NCBI RefSeq assembly: GCF_022780145.1
Contig: NZ_JALEXO010000313.1
Span: 1 to 5,011, forward strand
Direction: 5' to 3'
DNA from: Intestinibacter sp.
GTDB lineage: Bacteria; Bacillota; Clostridia; Peptostreptococcales; Peptostreptococcaceae
Length of the DNA: 5,011 nt
In this document: positions 1 to 5,011 of the stretch, in pieces
Position numbering within the stretch: position 1 is the stretch's first letter
Layout of the letters: the number at the start of each line of letters is the position of its first letter
Program-made: the position numbers and the translations under genes
Notes under the pieces: model-generated
What the model was told of the DNA's origin: nothing
Databases searched by the model: none
Seen by the model: only the letters and a program-made list of their open reading frames with translations

Positions 1-47
1 ATAGATTTTGGTAGATTATTTGAGCTAATTGTAATAATTCTTTCCAT
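1..47 (-). CDS. 5' end of an unidentified gene (partial)
   Basis: On the minus strand an ATG at 47-45 opens a frame of 15 codons to the window edge, reading MERIITISSNNLPKS. A good Shine-Dalgarno sequence, AAGAGGTGG, lies at 60-52, about 7 nt from its AGAGG core to the ATG, and a TATAAT hexamer lies further upstream at 76-71. That start-site context is the only evidence for a gene. Fifteen residues are too few to assign a family and I do not recognise it. It is transcribed divergently from the YbaK-type gene. It could be a spurious start, but the combination of ribosome site, ATG and promoter box makes a real gene more likely than not. Confidence 0.5.
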   Translation of the reverse strand, partial: MERIITISSNNLPKS

Positions 48-70
48 TATCCCACCTCTTTATAACAAGT

Positions 71-76
71 ATTATA
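71..76 (-). promoter_or_regulatory. -10 box for the leftward gene
   Basis: The minus strand reads TATAAT here, a perfect sigma-A -10 hexamer, 23 nt upstream of the minus-strand ATG and just ahead of its ribosome site. The hexamer 17 nt further upstream on that strand (TTATAG) is a poor -35, so the call rests on the -10 box and its position. In DNA this AT-rich such a hexamer can occur by chance. Confidence 0.35.
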
Positions 77-111
77 ACACAGATTGTTATTAACTATAAC
101 TGTTTAGAATT

Positions 112-131
112 AATATTATAAATATAATATT
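112..131. repeat. 20-bp AT-only palindrome between divergent genes
   Basis: AATATTATA and its exact reverse complement TATAATATT are separated by AA. The palindrome lies in the shared upstream region, beyond the -10 boxes of both divergent genes, and carries a TATAAT hexamer on each strand. It could be an operator, an UP-like AT tract, or a pair of alternative promoter boxes. It contains no G or C, so chance is a serious alternative. Confidence 0.35.
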
Positions 132-163
132 TTTCATGATTATGTATGAATTGTAAAAATTTA

Positions 164-172
164 TGTTATACT
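164..172 (+). promoter_or_regulatory. Extended -10 promoter of the YbaK-type gene
   Basis: TGTTATACT is an extended -10 element (TG, one base, then TATACT at 167-172). It lies 34 nt before the ATG, which would give a leader of about 28 nt containing the ribosome site. No good -35 hexamer is present 16-18 nt upstream, as is common for extended -10 promoters. Confidence 0.55.
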
Positions 173-206
173 ATATGGAAAAGATTAATTTATAGGGGTG
201 TAAAAA

Positions 207-701
207 ATGTCGATAGAAAAAGTTAGAGCATACTTTGCAGAATATGGAAGAGAAGATGATATCTTAGAGTTTGATCAATCAAGTGCAACAGTTGAATTAG
301 CAGCTGAAGCAGCACATGTTATACCAGCTAGAATAGCTAAGACTCTATCTTTCAAAAATAAAGCAGGAGATAATGCTATATTAATAGTAGTTGCAGGGGA
401 TGCTAAGATTGATAACAAAAAATACAAAGCAGAATTTTCAACAAAAGCAAAAATGCTTACTCCAGATGAAGTTATAGAATACATAGGTCATGCTATAGGT
501 GGTGTGTGCCCATTCGCAATAGCAAACGATGGAGTAAAGGTATATTTAGATGTTTCTATGAAACGTTTCAGTACAGTGTTCCCGGCTTGTGGAAGCAGTA
601 ATTCAGCTATAGAATTAACTTGCGACGAAATGGAAAAATACTCAAAATGTGAAAAATGGGTAGACGTATGCAAGGGATATGATGAAACTTTATCAGAATA
701 A
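207..701 (+). CDS. YbaK/EbsC-family aminoacyl-tRNA deacylase
   Basis: A 164-residue single-domain protein of the tRNA-editing family related to YbaK, ProX and the INS domain of prolyl-tRNA synthetase. Characterised members hydrolyse mischarged tRNA(Pro), releasing Cys or Ala in the cytoplasm and so protecting translation fidelity. Visible signatures are the segment PARIAKTLSF at 40-49, whose Lys45 matches the conserved catalytic lysine, VVAGDAKIDNKKY at 61-73, the glycine-rich substrate loop GHAIGGVCPF at 94-103, YLD at 113-115, and FPACGSSNSAIELT at 125-138. The length is normal for a free-standing member. The ATG follows AGGGGTG at 194-200 with 6 nt spacing. The gene has its own promoter and terminator, so it is probably expressed alone. 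The family call is firm. Which amino acid it removes (Cys or Ala) cannot be read from the sequence. Confidence 0.93.
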   Translation: MSIEKVRAYFAEYGREDDILEFDQSSATVELAAEAAHVIPARIAKTLSFKNKAGDNAILIVVAGDAKIDNKKYKAEFSTKAKMLTPDEVIEYIGHAIGGVCPFAIANDGVKVYLDVSMKRFSTVFPACGSSNSAIELTCDEMEKYSKCEKWVDVCKGYDETLSE

Positions 702-740
702 TTTATAATGCATTAAATTAAATAAAATTATTAAAACAAT

Positions 741-787
741 AAAAAGGAGTTTTCAATAGTCAAGCTATATAGGAGAACTCCTTTTTT
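741..787 (+). terminator. Intrinsic terminator after the YbaK-type gene
   Basis: Arms 741-754 (AAAAAGGAGTTTTC) and 773-786 (GAGAACTCCTTTTT) form a 14-bp stem with a single T-G wobble, closing an 18-nt loop that contains a further 4-bp stem (ATAG/CTAT). The right arm ends in a run of six T, while the A-run of the left arm gives the mirror image. It could therefore terminate in either direction, but only the rightward gene ends here (40 nt upstream). Confidence 0.88.
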
Positions 788-850
788 AGACTCTAGAGAA
801 TAAATATATTATCGACAAGGACCTTGGTAATTTATGGTTAATCTTTTTTG

Positions 851-879
851 TTCATTATATTAAAAAATTAGTGTAAAAT
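851..879 (+). promoter_or_regulatory. Possible promoter of the rluA-type/NA37 operon
   Basis: TAAAAT at 874-879 is a reasonable -10, 35 nt before the TTG start, with TTCATT at 851-856 as a poor -35 at 17-bp spacing. A promoter is expected here because a strong terminator lies just upstream at 741-787. An alternative is TCGACA at 812-817, a 5/6 match to a -35 but without a good -10 partner. The rest of 788-914 shows only short palindromes (CTCTAGAG at 791-798; CAAGG-A-CCTTG at 816-826). Confidence 0.3.
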
Positions 880-914
880 ATATATGTTAAATAATAAAGG
901 AAGTAGGTGAAAAT

Positions 915-1820
915 TTGTTCAAAAAAGAAGATCAGACATATAATCTTATATCGTATATAAATGAAGACGATAATTTGACATTGAGAGAGGTTTTATTGGA
1001 TAAATTAAACTTTTCAGTTAGATATGTATCTAAATTAAAGCGATTTAAAACAGTAAATGTAAATAAGAATTTTAAAAAATTAGATAAAAAGGTTAAAAAA
1101 GGAGATTTAATAGAAGTCAGTATACAAGAGGATATGGCAAATTTTAAACCTCAAGATTTAAATTTAGATATAGTTTACGATGATTTTGACTTAATTGTTG
1201 TAAATAAACCTCCATTTATGGTAGTCCATCCTACAAAGAGTCATTTTGAAAATACTATGGCGAATGGAGTTACAGATTACATAGTCAAAAAAGGAGAGGC
1301 TGTAAAAATAAGATTTGTAAATAGACTCGATATGAATACATCAGGTCTTGTTATAGTTGCAAAGAATCCATTTGCTCAGCATGTATTGTCTAGCGAGATG
1401 AAGGAGGAAGGCTTTGACAAAAAATACATAACAATAGTAAAGGGCATCGTAGAAAAGGACAGAGATACTATAAATGAGCCTATTTACAGACCTACAGATG
1501 ATAGTGTGAAGAGGGTTGTAGACCCTAGAGGACAGGAGTCGATTACCCATTACAAGGTAATTGAGAGATTAAAGGATGCTACAGTTTTAGAGGTTAAACT
1601 TGAAACAGGTAGAACTCACCAAATAAGAGTTCATATGTCGCATATAGGACATCCTATTATAGGAGATGAATTATACGGTTCTTTAGACGAGAATTTAATA
1701 AATAGACAGGCGTTGCATGCGTATAGTTTAAAATTTAAACAGCCTAGAACTAAAGAAATTTTAGAATTTAAGACAGATATACCTCGAGATATGAAGGAAT
1801 TAATTGAAAAATTGAGATAG
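915..1820 (+). CDS. RluA-family pseudouridine synthase with S4 domain
   Basis: A 301-residue enzyme that isomerises specific uridines in structured RNA (rRNA or tRNA) to pseudouridine in the cytoplasm. Residues about 20-70 look like an S4 RNA-binding domain (LTLREVLLDKL near the start, KVKKGDLIEVSI at its end). The catalytic domain follows: VNKPPFMVVHP at 96-106, the active-site motif VNRLDMNTSGLV at 135-146 with catalytic Asp139, LETGRTHQIRVHM at 229-241, and GHPIIGDELYG at 245-255. The motif has Asn136 where many relatives have His (HRLD), a variation outside the catalytic Asp. Length is normal. The start is TTG at 915: an in-frame TAA sits at 888-890, no ATG or GTG lies between, and AGGTG at 905-909 is 5 nt upstream. 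The NA37-type gene follows after 18 bp. The exact RNA target cannot be told. Confidence 0.94.
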   Translation: MFKKEDQTYNLISYINEDDNLTLREVLLDKLNFSVRYVSKLKRFKTVNVNKNFKKLDKKVKKGDLIEVSIQEDMANFKPQDLNLDIVYDDFDLIVVNKPPFMVVHPTKSHFENTMANGVTDYIVKKGEAVKIRFVNRLDMNTSGLVIVAKNPFAQHVLSSEMKEEGFDKKYITIVKGIVEKDRDTINEPIYRPTDDSVKRVVDPRGQESITHYKVIERLKDATVLEVKLETGRTHQIRVHMSHIGHPIIGDELYGSLDENLINRQALHAYSLKFKQPRTKEILEFKTDIPRDMKELIEKLR

Positions 1821-1838
1821 AAATAAGGAGATATTAAG

Positions 1839-2843
1839 ATGATTATACATAAATCTATAGTACATGTTTTAGATAAAAATAACGATAGTCCAATATTAAA
1901 CGATTACGAATGTAGAAATAGTTTAGAAGTAGATAAGTTTTTCCAAAAAATTATAAATAGAGTTTCAAAGGACGACGATTTAAGAAAGGCAGAATTCAAC
2001 GATTACAACAACAACATAGTTAAAAATTGTTGTGAACAAATAATTTATGACGAAGATACATTTTTACAAAATTCAAAGGAAATAGCGGCTTATTTATTTG
2101 ATGTTATGAAATCTGGTGAAGAAATGGATTCTTGTGATTTGGCGATTTGCTTATACAGTGTAAAGGACGAAAAAAACGTAGCTATAATCAAGCTAGAATA
2201 TAAAAAATCGTATACACATTCTATTGAGTATATAGAAGATAAATTTAATATACAAATAGTATCAAATGAAATTGGAATACCAGAGACAGGACGACAAAAA
2301 CAATGTGCTCTAGTGGGCTTAAGCGGAATTAACGATGAATACCACCTAAAATTACTAGATAAAGACGCTGAAAAGGAACAAATAGAGACAAAATTTGTGG
2401 CAGATTTCTTAAATGCAAAAAAAGTAGAAGACAGCAAATACAAAACAAAGGTATTTAAAACTACAGCTGAAAACTGGATTACAAATGCGATTTCGGATGA
2501 TATGAAAAAAGCAGAGGACATAAGAAGTATGTTAAATTACACTTTGAAGGAAAAGGCTGAAATAGATGTAGATGAATTTATCCAAAATAACATAATAGAC
2601 CAAGAGCTAAAAGAAAGCTTCAAAGAACATATGGAGGACAAAGGACTTACTGAAAACTTCTCAATCGATAAAAAATGGGTTGAAAAGAAGCTTAAAAAGA
2701 GAAGTATAAAAACAGACAATGGATTTGATATAAAAGGAAATTTATCAGATTTTGAAGACCCTATGAAATACAGCGTCAGAAAGAACGAAAACGGAACTTT
2801 TGATATAGTAATAAAAAATGTATCTTTTTATGAGGAGAAATAA
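1839..2843 (+). CDS. 37-kDa nucleoid-associated protein (NA37/YejK/NdpA family)
   Basis: A 334-residue protein close to the 335-residue length of Escherichia coli YejK (NdpA), the founding member of the NA37 family, found bound to the nucleoid. Its precise function is poorly known. Features that fit are the N-terminal MIIHKSIVHVLD, the central IIKLEYKKSYTH at 116-127, the segment GIPETGRQKQCALVGLSG at 146-163, and the C-terminal RSIKTDNGFDIKGNL at 288-302 followed by NGTFDIVIKNV. The protein is very rich in Lys, Glu and Asp, with no signal peptide or membrane segment. The ATG follows AGGAG at 1826-1830 by 8 nt. The 18-bp gap from the pseudouridine synthase, with no promoter or terminator in it, implies co-transcription. 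I recognise the family from overall pattern rather than a catalytic motif, so this is slightly less certain than the enzymes. Confidence 0.82.
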   Translation: MIIHKSIVHVLDKNNDSPILNDYECRNSLEVDKFFQKIINRVSKDDDLRKAEFNDYNNNIVKNCCEQIIYDEDTFLQNSKEIAAYLFDVMKSGEEMDSCDLAICLYSVKDEKNVAIIKLEYKKSYTHSIEYIEDKFNIQIVSNEIGIPETGRQKQCALVGLSGINDEYHLKLLDKDAEKEQIETKFVADFLNAKKVEDSKYKTKVFKTTAENWITNAISDDMKKAEDIRSMLNYTLKEKAEIDVDEFIQNNIIDQELKESFKEHMEDKGLTENFSIDKKWVEKKLKKRSIKTDNGFDIKGNLSDFEDPMKYSVRKNENGTFDIVIKNVSFYEEK

Positions 2844-2881
2844 AAAATAAGATGAATTTTAAACAATTAAGTTGTACTTAA

Positions 2882-2907
2882 AGAGTTATTTTTAACAAAA
2901 TAACTCT
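2882..2907 (+). terminator. Perfect hairpin after the NA37 gene; atypical terminator
   Basis: AGAGTTATTTT (2882-2892) and AAAATAACTCT (2897-2907) form a perfect 11-bp stem with a TAAC tetraloop, 38 nt after the stop codon. No T-run follows on either strand, so it is not a canonical intrinsic terminator. It may be a weak terminator or a 3'-end stabiliser. A smaller palindrome, TTAAGT-TGT-ACTTAA at 2867-2881, abuts its left side. Confidence 0.4.
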
Positions 2908-2908
2908 A

Positions 2909-2936
2909 CTGATAAATAATAAAAGTATGGTATAAT
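2909..2936 (+). promoter_or_regulatory. Extended -10 promoter of the riboswitch/transport operon
   Basis: TGGTATAAT at 2928-2936 is an extended -10 element with a perfect TATAAT at 2931-2936. CTGATA at 2909-2914 matches four of six -35 bases at 16-bp spacing. Transcription would begin near 2943, about 20 nt before the first riboswitch stem, giving a leader of roughly 300 nt. I saw no Fur-like inverted repeat around it, so iron control is not supported. Confidence 0.75.
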
Positions 2937-2961
2937 AACCCTATAACTAAATAAGTATTAT

Positions 2962-3120
2962 GTATATAGGTTCTATATAGATTAATAGGGAAAGAGGTTA
3001 AAATCCTCTGCAGCCCCCGTTACTGTAATGTAGACTGTTGCTCAATTTAGCCACTGTGATTTAATCATGGGAAGGCGAGTTAATAGGATGAAGCTAAGCC
3101 AGGAGACCTGCCTAATATAC
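2962..3120 (+). promoter_or_regulatory. Cobalamin riboswitch aptamer
   Basis: The RNA senses cobalamin and controls the downstream transporter in cis. Conserved blocks appear in the right order: TTAATAGGGAA at 2982-2992, a short hairpin AGAGG/CCTCT (2993-2997 with 3005-3009) around the AAAATCC block, GCAGCCCCCGTTACTGTAA at 3010-3028, AGCCACTG at 3049-3056, GGGAAGGC at 3069-3076, and the B12 box AGCCAGGAGACCTGCC at 3097-3112. The closing stem P1 pairs GTATATAGG (2962-2970) with CCTAATATAC (3111-3120), leaving one bulged base. The complete set of blocks makes the identification firm. It lies downstream of its own promoter and upstream of a terminator and the binding-protein gene, the usual OFF-switch arrangement. 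Confidence 0.96.
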
Positions 3121-3128
3121 AAAATATA

Positions 3129-3175
3129 AAATCTTCGGGGTGAGGAAATTTGTTTTATTTTAAAATATAAACTAA
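3129..3175 (+). promoter_or_regulatory. Riboswitch expression platform: P13 hairpin and putative antiterminator
   Basis: Arms 3129-3136 and 3144-3151 form a hairpin (one C-A mismatch, one U-G pair) that displays GGGGUGA in its loop. CGGGG at 3136-3140 is complementary to CCCCG at 3015-3019 in the aptamer, matching the known L5-L13 kissing loop of cobalamin riboswitches. A second, AT-only-loop hairpin pairs 3152-3159 with 3164-3172 (U3168 bulged), extendable past one mismatch to 3149-3150 with 3174-3175. It shares 3149-3151 with P13 and 3169-3175 with the terminator's left arm, so it could act as the antiterminator. The pairings are seen; the switching role is inferred. Confidence 0.6.
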
Positions 3176-3193
3176 CCTTGTGTTAGTTTTTTT
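3169..3193 (+). terminator. Riboswitch-controlled intrinsic terminator
   Basis: AAACTAAC (3169-3176) and GTTAGTTT (3182-3189) form an 8-bp perfect stem with a CTTGT loop, followed directly by TTTT and a further T-rich stretch to about 3198. It lies between the cobalamin aptamer and the binding-protein ribosome site, so it is most likely the OFF state of the switch, stopping transcription when cobalamin is bound. Confidence 0.82.
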
Positions 3194-3246
3194 ATTTTAT
3201 AAATTAAAACAAAAAAGAAGTCAAATTTAAAAAGGAGGATTTTTAA

Positions 3247-4158
3247 GTGAAAAAGAAAATTTTATCTATTTTATTGTGTTTGACAATGTTTTTAGCAGTT
3301 GGATGCAATAACGGCGATGGCGGGGACAGAAAAATAACAGACAGACAAGGAAATGAGGTAGAAGTTCCAAATAAAATTGAAACAATTATATCTACTGCAC
3401 CAGCTAATACAGAAAACTTAGTAGCATTAGGATTAGCTGATAAGATTATAGCAGCAGATGAATATTCAGCAGATGTTGAGGGATTAAGTAAAGATACAAA
3501 ATTAATGGATTTTAATACTCCAGATGCTGAAAAAATCATAGAACTAGATCCAGATATAATAGTAGCAACAGAATACAGTGGTTCATCAGAAGATCCTTAT
3601 AAAGCTGTCAAAGATGCTGGGATATGTGTTGTATACATACCAAGTAGCAACAGTATAGACGGTATATATGAAGATATCACATTTTTAGCAGATTTATTTG
3701 ATGTAAGTGATAAGGGTGAAGAAATAGTATCTTCTATGAAGTCAGATGTTGAAGAAGTAAAGGAAATAGGTAGCAAAATAAAAGATAAAAAGAAGGTTTA
3801 TTTTGAAATTGGTCCAGCACCAAACCTATACAGCTTCGGTAATTCAACATTCTTAAATGAAATTATAGAAATAGTAGGAGCTGAAAATATATTCAAAGAT
3901 CAAGAATCTTGGATATCTCCAAGCTCAGAATCAGTAATAGATGCAAATCCAGACGTTATACTTACTAATGTAAACTACATAGACAATCCAATCGATGAAA
4001 TAATGAATAGAGATGGATGGGAAAATATAACTGCAGTTAAAGAAAAAGCAGTATACTCTATAGATACAAATTCATCTTCAAGACCAACACCTAATGTAAT
4101 AAAAGCTTTAAAAGAAATGGCAAAGGCTATATATCCAGATGAATACGGTGACAAATAG
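3247..4158 (+). CDS. btuF: Substrate-binding lipoprotein of a corrinoid (B12) ABC importer
   Basis: A 303-residue class III binding protein (BtuF/FepB/FhuD-like) that captures its ligand outside the membrane and delivers it to the permease encoded next. The N-terminus MKKK plus a hydrophobic stretch ends in the lipobox LAVGC with Cys20 as the lipidation site; a short Gly/Asp linker follows. The binding fold runs from about residue 30 to 297: DRQGNEVEVP at 32-41, STAPANTENLVALGL at 49-63 (Glu56 fits the conserved permease-contacting Glu of lobe 1), LDPDIIVAT at 100-108, EIGPAPNLYSFGNSTFLNEI at 187-206, and NPDVILTN at 234-241. The start is GTG at 3247: TAA lies in frame just upstream (3244-3246) and AAGGAGG at 3232-3238 is 8 nt away. 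The family is certain. The corrinoid substrate is inferred from the riboswitch; heme or siderophore is the alternative. Confidence 0.9.
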   Translation: MKKKILSILLCLTMFLAVGCNNGDGGDRKITDRQGNEVEVPNKIETIISTAPANTENLVALGLADKIIAADEYSADVEGLSKDTKLMDFNTPDAEKIIELDPDIIVATEYSGSSEDPYKAVKDAGICVVYIPSSNSIDGIYEDITFLADLFDVSDKGEEIVSSMKSDVEEVKEIGSKIKDKKKVYFEIGPAPNLYSFGNSTFLNEIIEIVGAENIFKDQESWISPSSESVIDANPDVILTNVNYIDNPIDEIMNRDGWENITAVKEKAVYSIDTNSSSRPTPNVIKALKEMAKAIYPDEYGDK

Positions 4159-5011
4159 ACAAAAGAGTATAATCAGCATATTTATAGTATTTATATTGAT
4201 TTATATTGGGGCTTCTATAGGAAGCTCCAATATAAGTATGTTAGATACTATATCTATAATTGCAAATAAAGCTTTAGGTATACCTCTTAGAGAGGGGATA
4301 TTAGCTAAGGATGTATCGATTATTTGGAAAATTAGATTACCTAGGGTTTTATTGGCATTTTTAGTTGGTGGGTGTTTAGCTGCAAGTGGTGCAGTTGTTC
4401 AATCAATACTTAAAAATCAATTGGCATCACCATTTACATTAGGGGTATCATCAGGGGCGTCTTTAGGTGCAGGACTTGTAATAGTAACAGGATTTTCTAT
4501 TCCATTTGTGGGAAGCTTCACACTTCCGATAGTGGGATTTATATTTGGTCTTTTTACAGTTTATATAGTGATAGTATTTTCTAATAAAATAGATAGAACT
4601 ATGTCTAATAATACTATAATATTGGCTGGTATGGTTTTTTCTTTATTTGTAAATGCTTTACTTACAACGCTTACTGCAATGTTTTCAGAGGATTTAAAGA
4701 GTATAACTTTATGGCAAATGGGTAGTTTTGCTATGAGGGGATGGACGTATGTTGGACTTATCATGCCATTTTGTTTAATAGGGATGATAGGTATACTTAT
4801 GTATACTAAAGAAATGGATATACTTACATTTGGAGAAGAGCAAGCTAAATCAGTAGGAGTAGAGACATCAAAGGTTAAGACTAAGCTTTTTATATTTTCA
4901 GCTGTTTTAACAGGAGGAGCTGTATCGCTTAGTGGGACTATTGGATTTGTGGATTTAATCGCACCACATGTAGTTAGAAAAATATTTGGTTCAAACCATA
5001 GATATGTAATA
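4139..5011 (+). CDS. btuC: FecCD/BtuC-type ABC importer permease (3' end beyond window)
   Basis: The frame stays open to the window edge: 291 codons of an expected 330-350. It is a multi-spanning inner-membrane permease that pairs with the preceding lipoprotein and an ATPase not seen here. Numbered from the ATG: a first hydrophobic segment at about 11-30, RLPR at 66-69, GAVVQSILKNQLASPFTLGVSSGA at 84-107 (listed by position; the family's Q...NPLA.P..LGVS.GA block), LWQMGS at 191-196, the cytoplasmic GEEQAKSVGV at 232-241 that contacts the ATPase, and GFVDLIAPH at 269-277, where Asp272 stands in place of the usual Gly. ATG at 4139 overlaps the upstream gene by 20 bp, with AAAGG at 4122-4126 a rather distant 12 nt away. 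GTG at 4148 is an alternative start without a ribosome site. Translational coupling is likely. B12 as the substrate rests on operon context. Confidence 0.9.
   Translation, partial: MNTVTNRQKSIISIFIVFILIYIGASIGSSNISMLDTISIIANKALGIPLREGILAKDVSIIWKIRLPRVLLAFLVGGCLAASGAVVQSILKNQLASPFTLGVSSGASLGAGLVIVTGFSIPFVGSFTLPIVGFIFGLFTVYIVIVFSNKIDRTMSNNTIILAGMVFSLFVNALLTTLTAMFSEDLKSITLWQMGSFAMRGWTYVGLIMPFCLIGMIGILMYTKEMDILTFGEEQAKSVGVETSKVKTKLFIFSAVLTGGAVSLSGTIGFVDLIAPHVVRKIFGSNHRYVI
4199..4237 (+). other. 17-bp stem-loop inside the permease start region
   Basis: Arms 4199-4215 and 4221-4237 pair along their full 17 bases with two G-U wobbles (4200 with 4236; 4210 with 4226) and no mismatch, closing a TATAG loop. 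Five of the pairs are G-C, unusual for this AT-rich DNA. The left arm begins 41 nt after the binding-protein stop codon and the structure lies wholly in permease codons 21-33. No T-run follows, so it is not an intrinsic terminator. It may shield the 3' end of a processed binding-protein mRNA or slow permease expression. Confidence 0.7.

Noticed and set aside
816..826. CAAGG-A-CCTTG inverted repeat as an operator
   Set aside because: Five base pairs is too short to distinguish from chance, and it is not aligned with a convincing promoter.
2090..2521. Minus-strand open frame of 143 codons
   Set aside because: It lies entirely inside the NA37-type gene, has Ser/Phe-rich composition typical of an antisense shadow of Lys/Glu-rich coding sequence, and resembles no family.
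2900..2960. Search for a Fur (iron) operator at the transporter promoter
   Set aside because: No GATAAT-type inverted repeat is present; the AT-rich sequence alone is not evidence.
3131..3151. CTTCGGGG followed by GAAATTT looked like the start of an FMN riboswitch
   Set aside because: The remaining FMN riboswitch blocks are absent, and the segment is explained by the P13 hairpin of the cobalamin riboswitch.
3149..3213. Long-range pairing of TTTGTTTTA (3149-3157) with TAAAACAAA (3205-3213)
   Set aside because: Nine pairs made almost only of A-U are expected by chance in this composition; the local hairpins explain the region better.
3243..3539. Minus-strand open frame of 98 codons over the start of the binding-protein gene
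   Set aside because: It is antisense to a well-supported lipoprotein signal peptide and domain start, and nothing indicates that it is expressed.
4561..4764. Minus-strand open frame of 67 codons
   Set aside because: It is a shadow of the permease gene, whose frame carries recognisable family motifs throughout this stretch.

Overview
The window is AT-rich, low-GC Gram-positive DNA. Codons favour AGA and ATA, the Shine-Dalgarno sites are strong, and one gene each starts with TTG and GTG. Together with a class of cobalamin riboswitch and gene families common in clostridia, this suggests a member of the Clostridia (Clostridium or Peptostreptococcaceae-like). That placement is inferred from style and was not tested.

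Layout. (1) Positions 1-47, minus strand: the first 15 codons of an unidentified gene that leaves the window. It diverges from the next gene, and a 20-bp AT palindrome lies between the two promoters. (2) 207-701: a YbaK/EbsC-type aminoacyl-tRNA deacylase with its own extended -10 promoter and a strong intrinsic terminator (741-787), so probably monocistronic. (3) 915-1820 and 1839-2843: an RluA-family pseudouridine synthase with an S4 domain, followed 18 bp later by a 37-kDa nucleoid-associated protein (NA37/YejK family), probably co-transcribed. (4) 2844-3246: a 403-bp gap holding a hairpin, an extended -10 promoter, a complete cobalamin riboswitch and its expression platform with an intrinsic terminator. 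(5) 3247-4158 and 4139-end: a class III substrate-binding lipoprotein overlapping a FecCD/BtuC-type permease that runs off the right edge. An ATPase gene would be expected beyond the window.

How the parts work together. The riboswitch ahead of the binding protein/permease pair points to a corrinoid (B12) importer that is switched off when cobalamin is plentiful. Without the riboswitch the same proteins could be read as iron-siderophore or heme importers. A 17-bp stem-loop inside the start of the permease gene, just after the binding-protein stop codon, may help set unequal expression of the two.

No wholly new system is visible. The points most worth a second look are the intragenic stem-loop at the SBP/permease junction and the wiring of the riboswitch expression platform (L5-L13 kissing loop, antiterminator, terminator).
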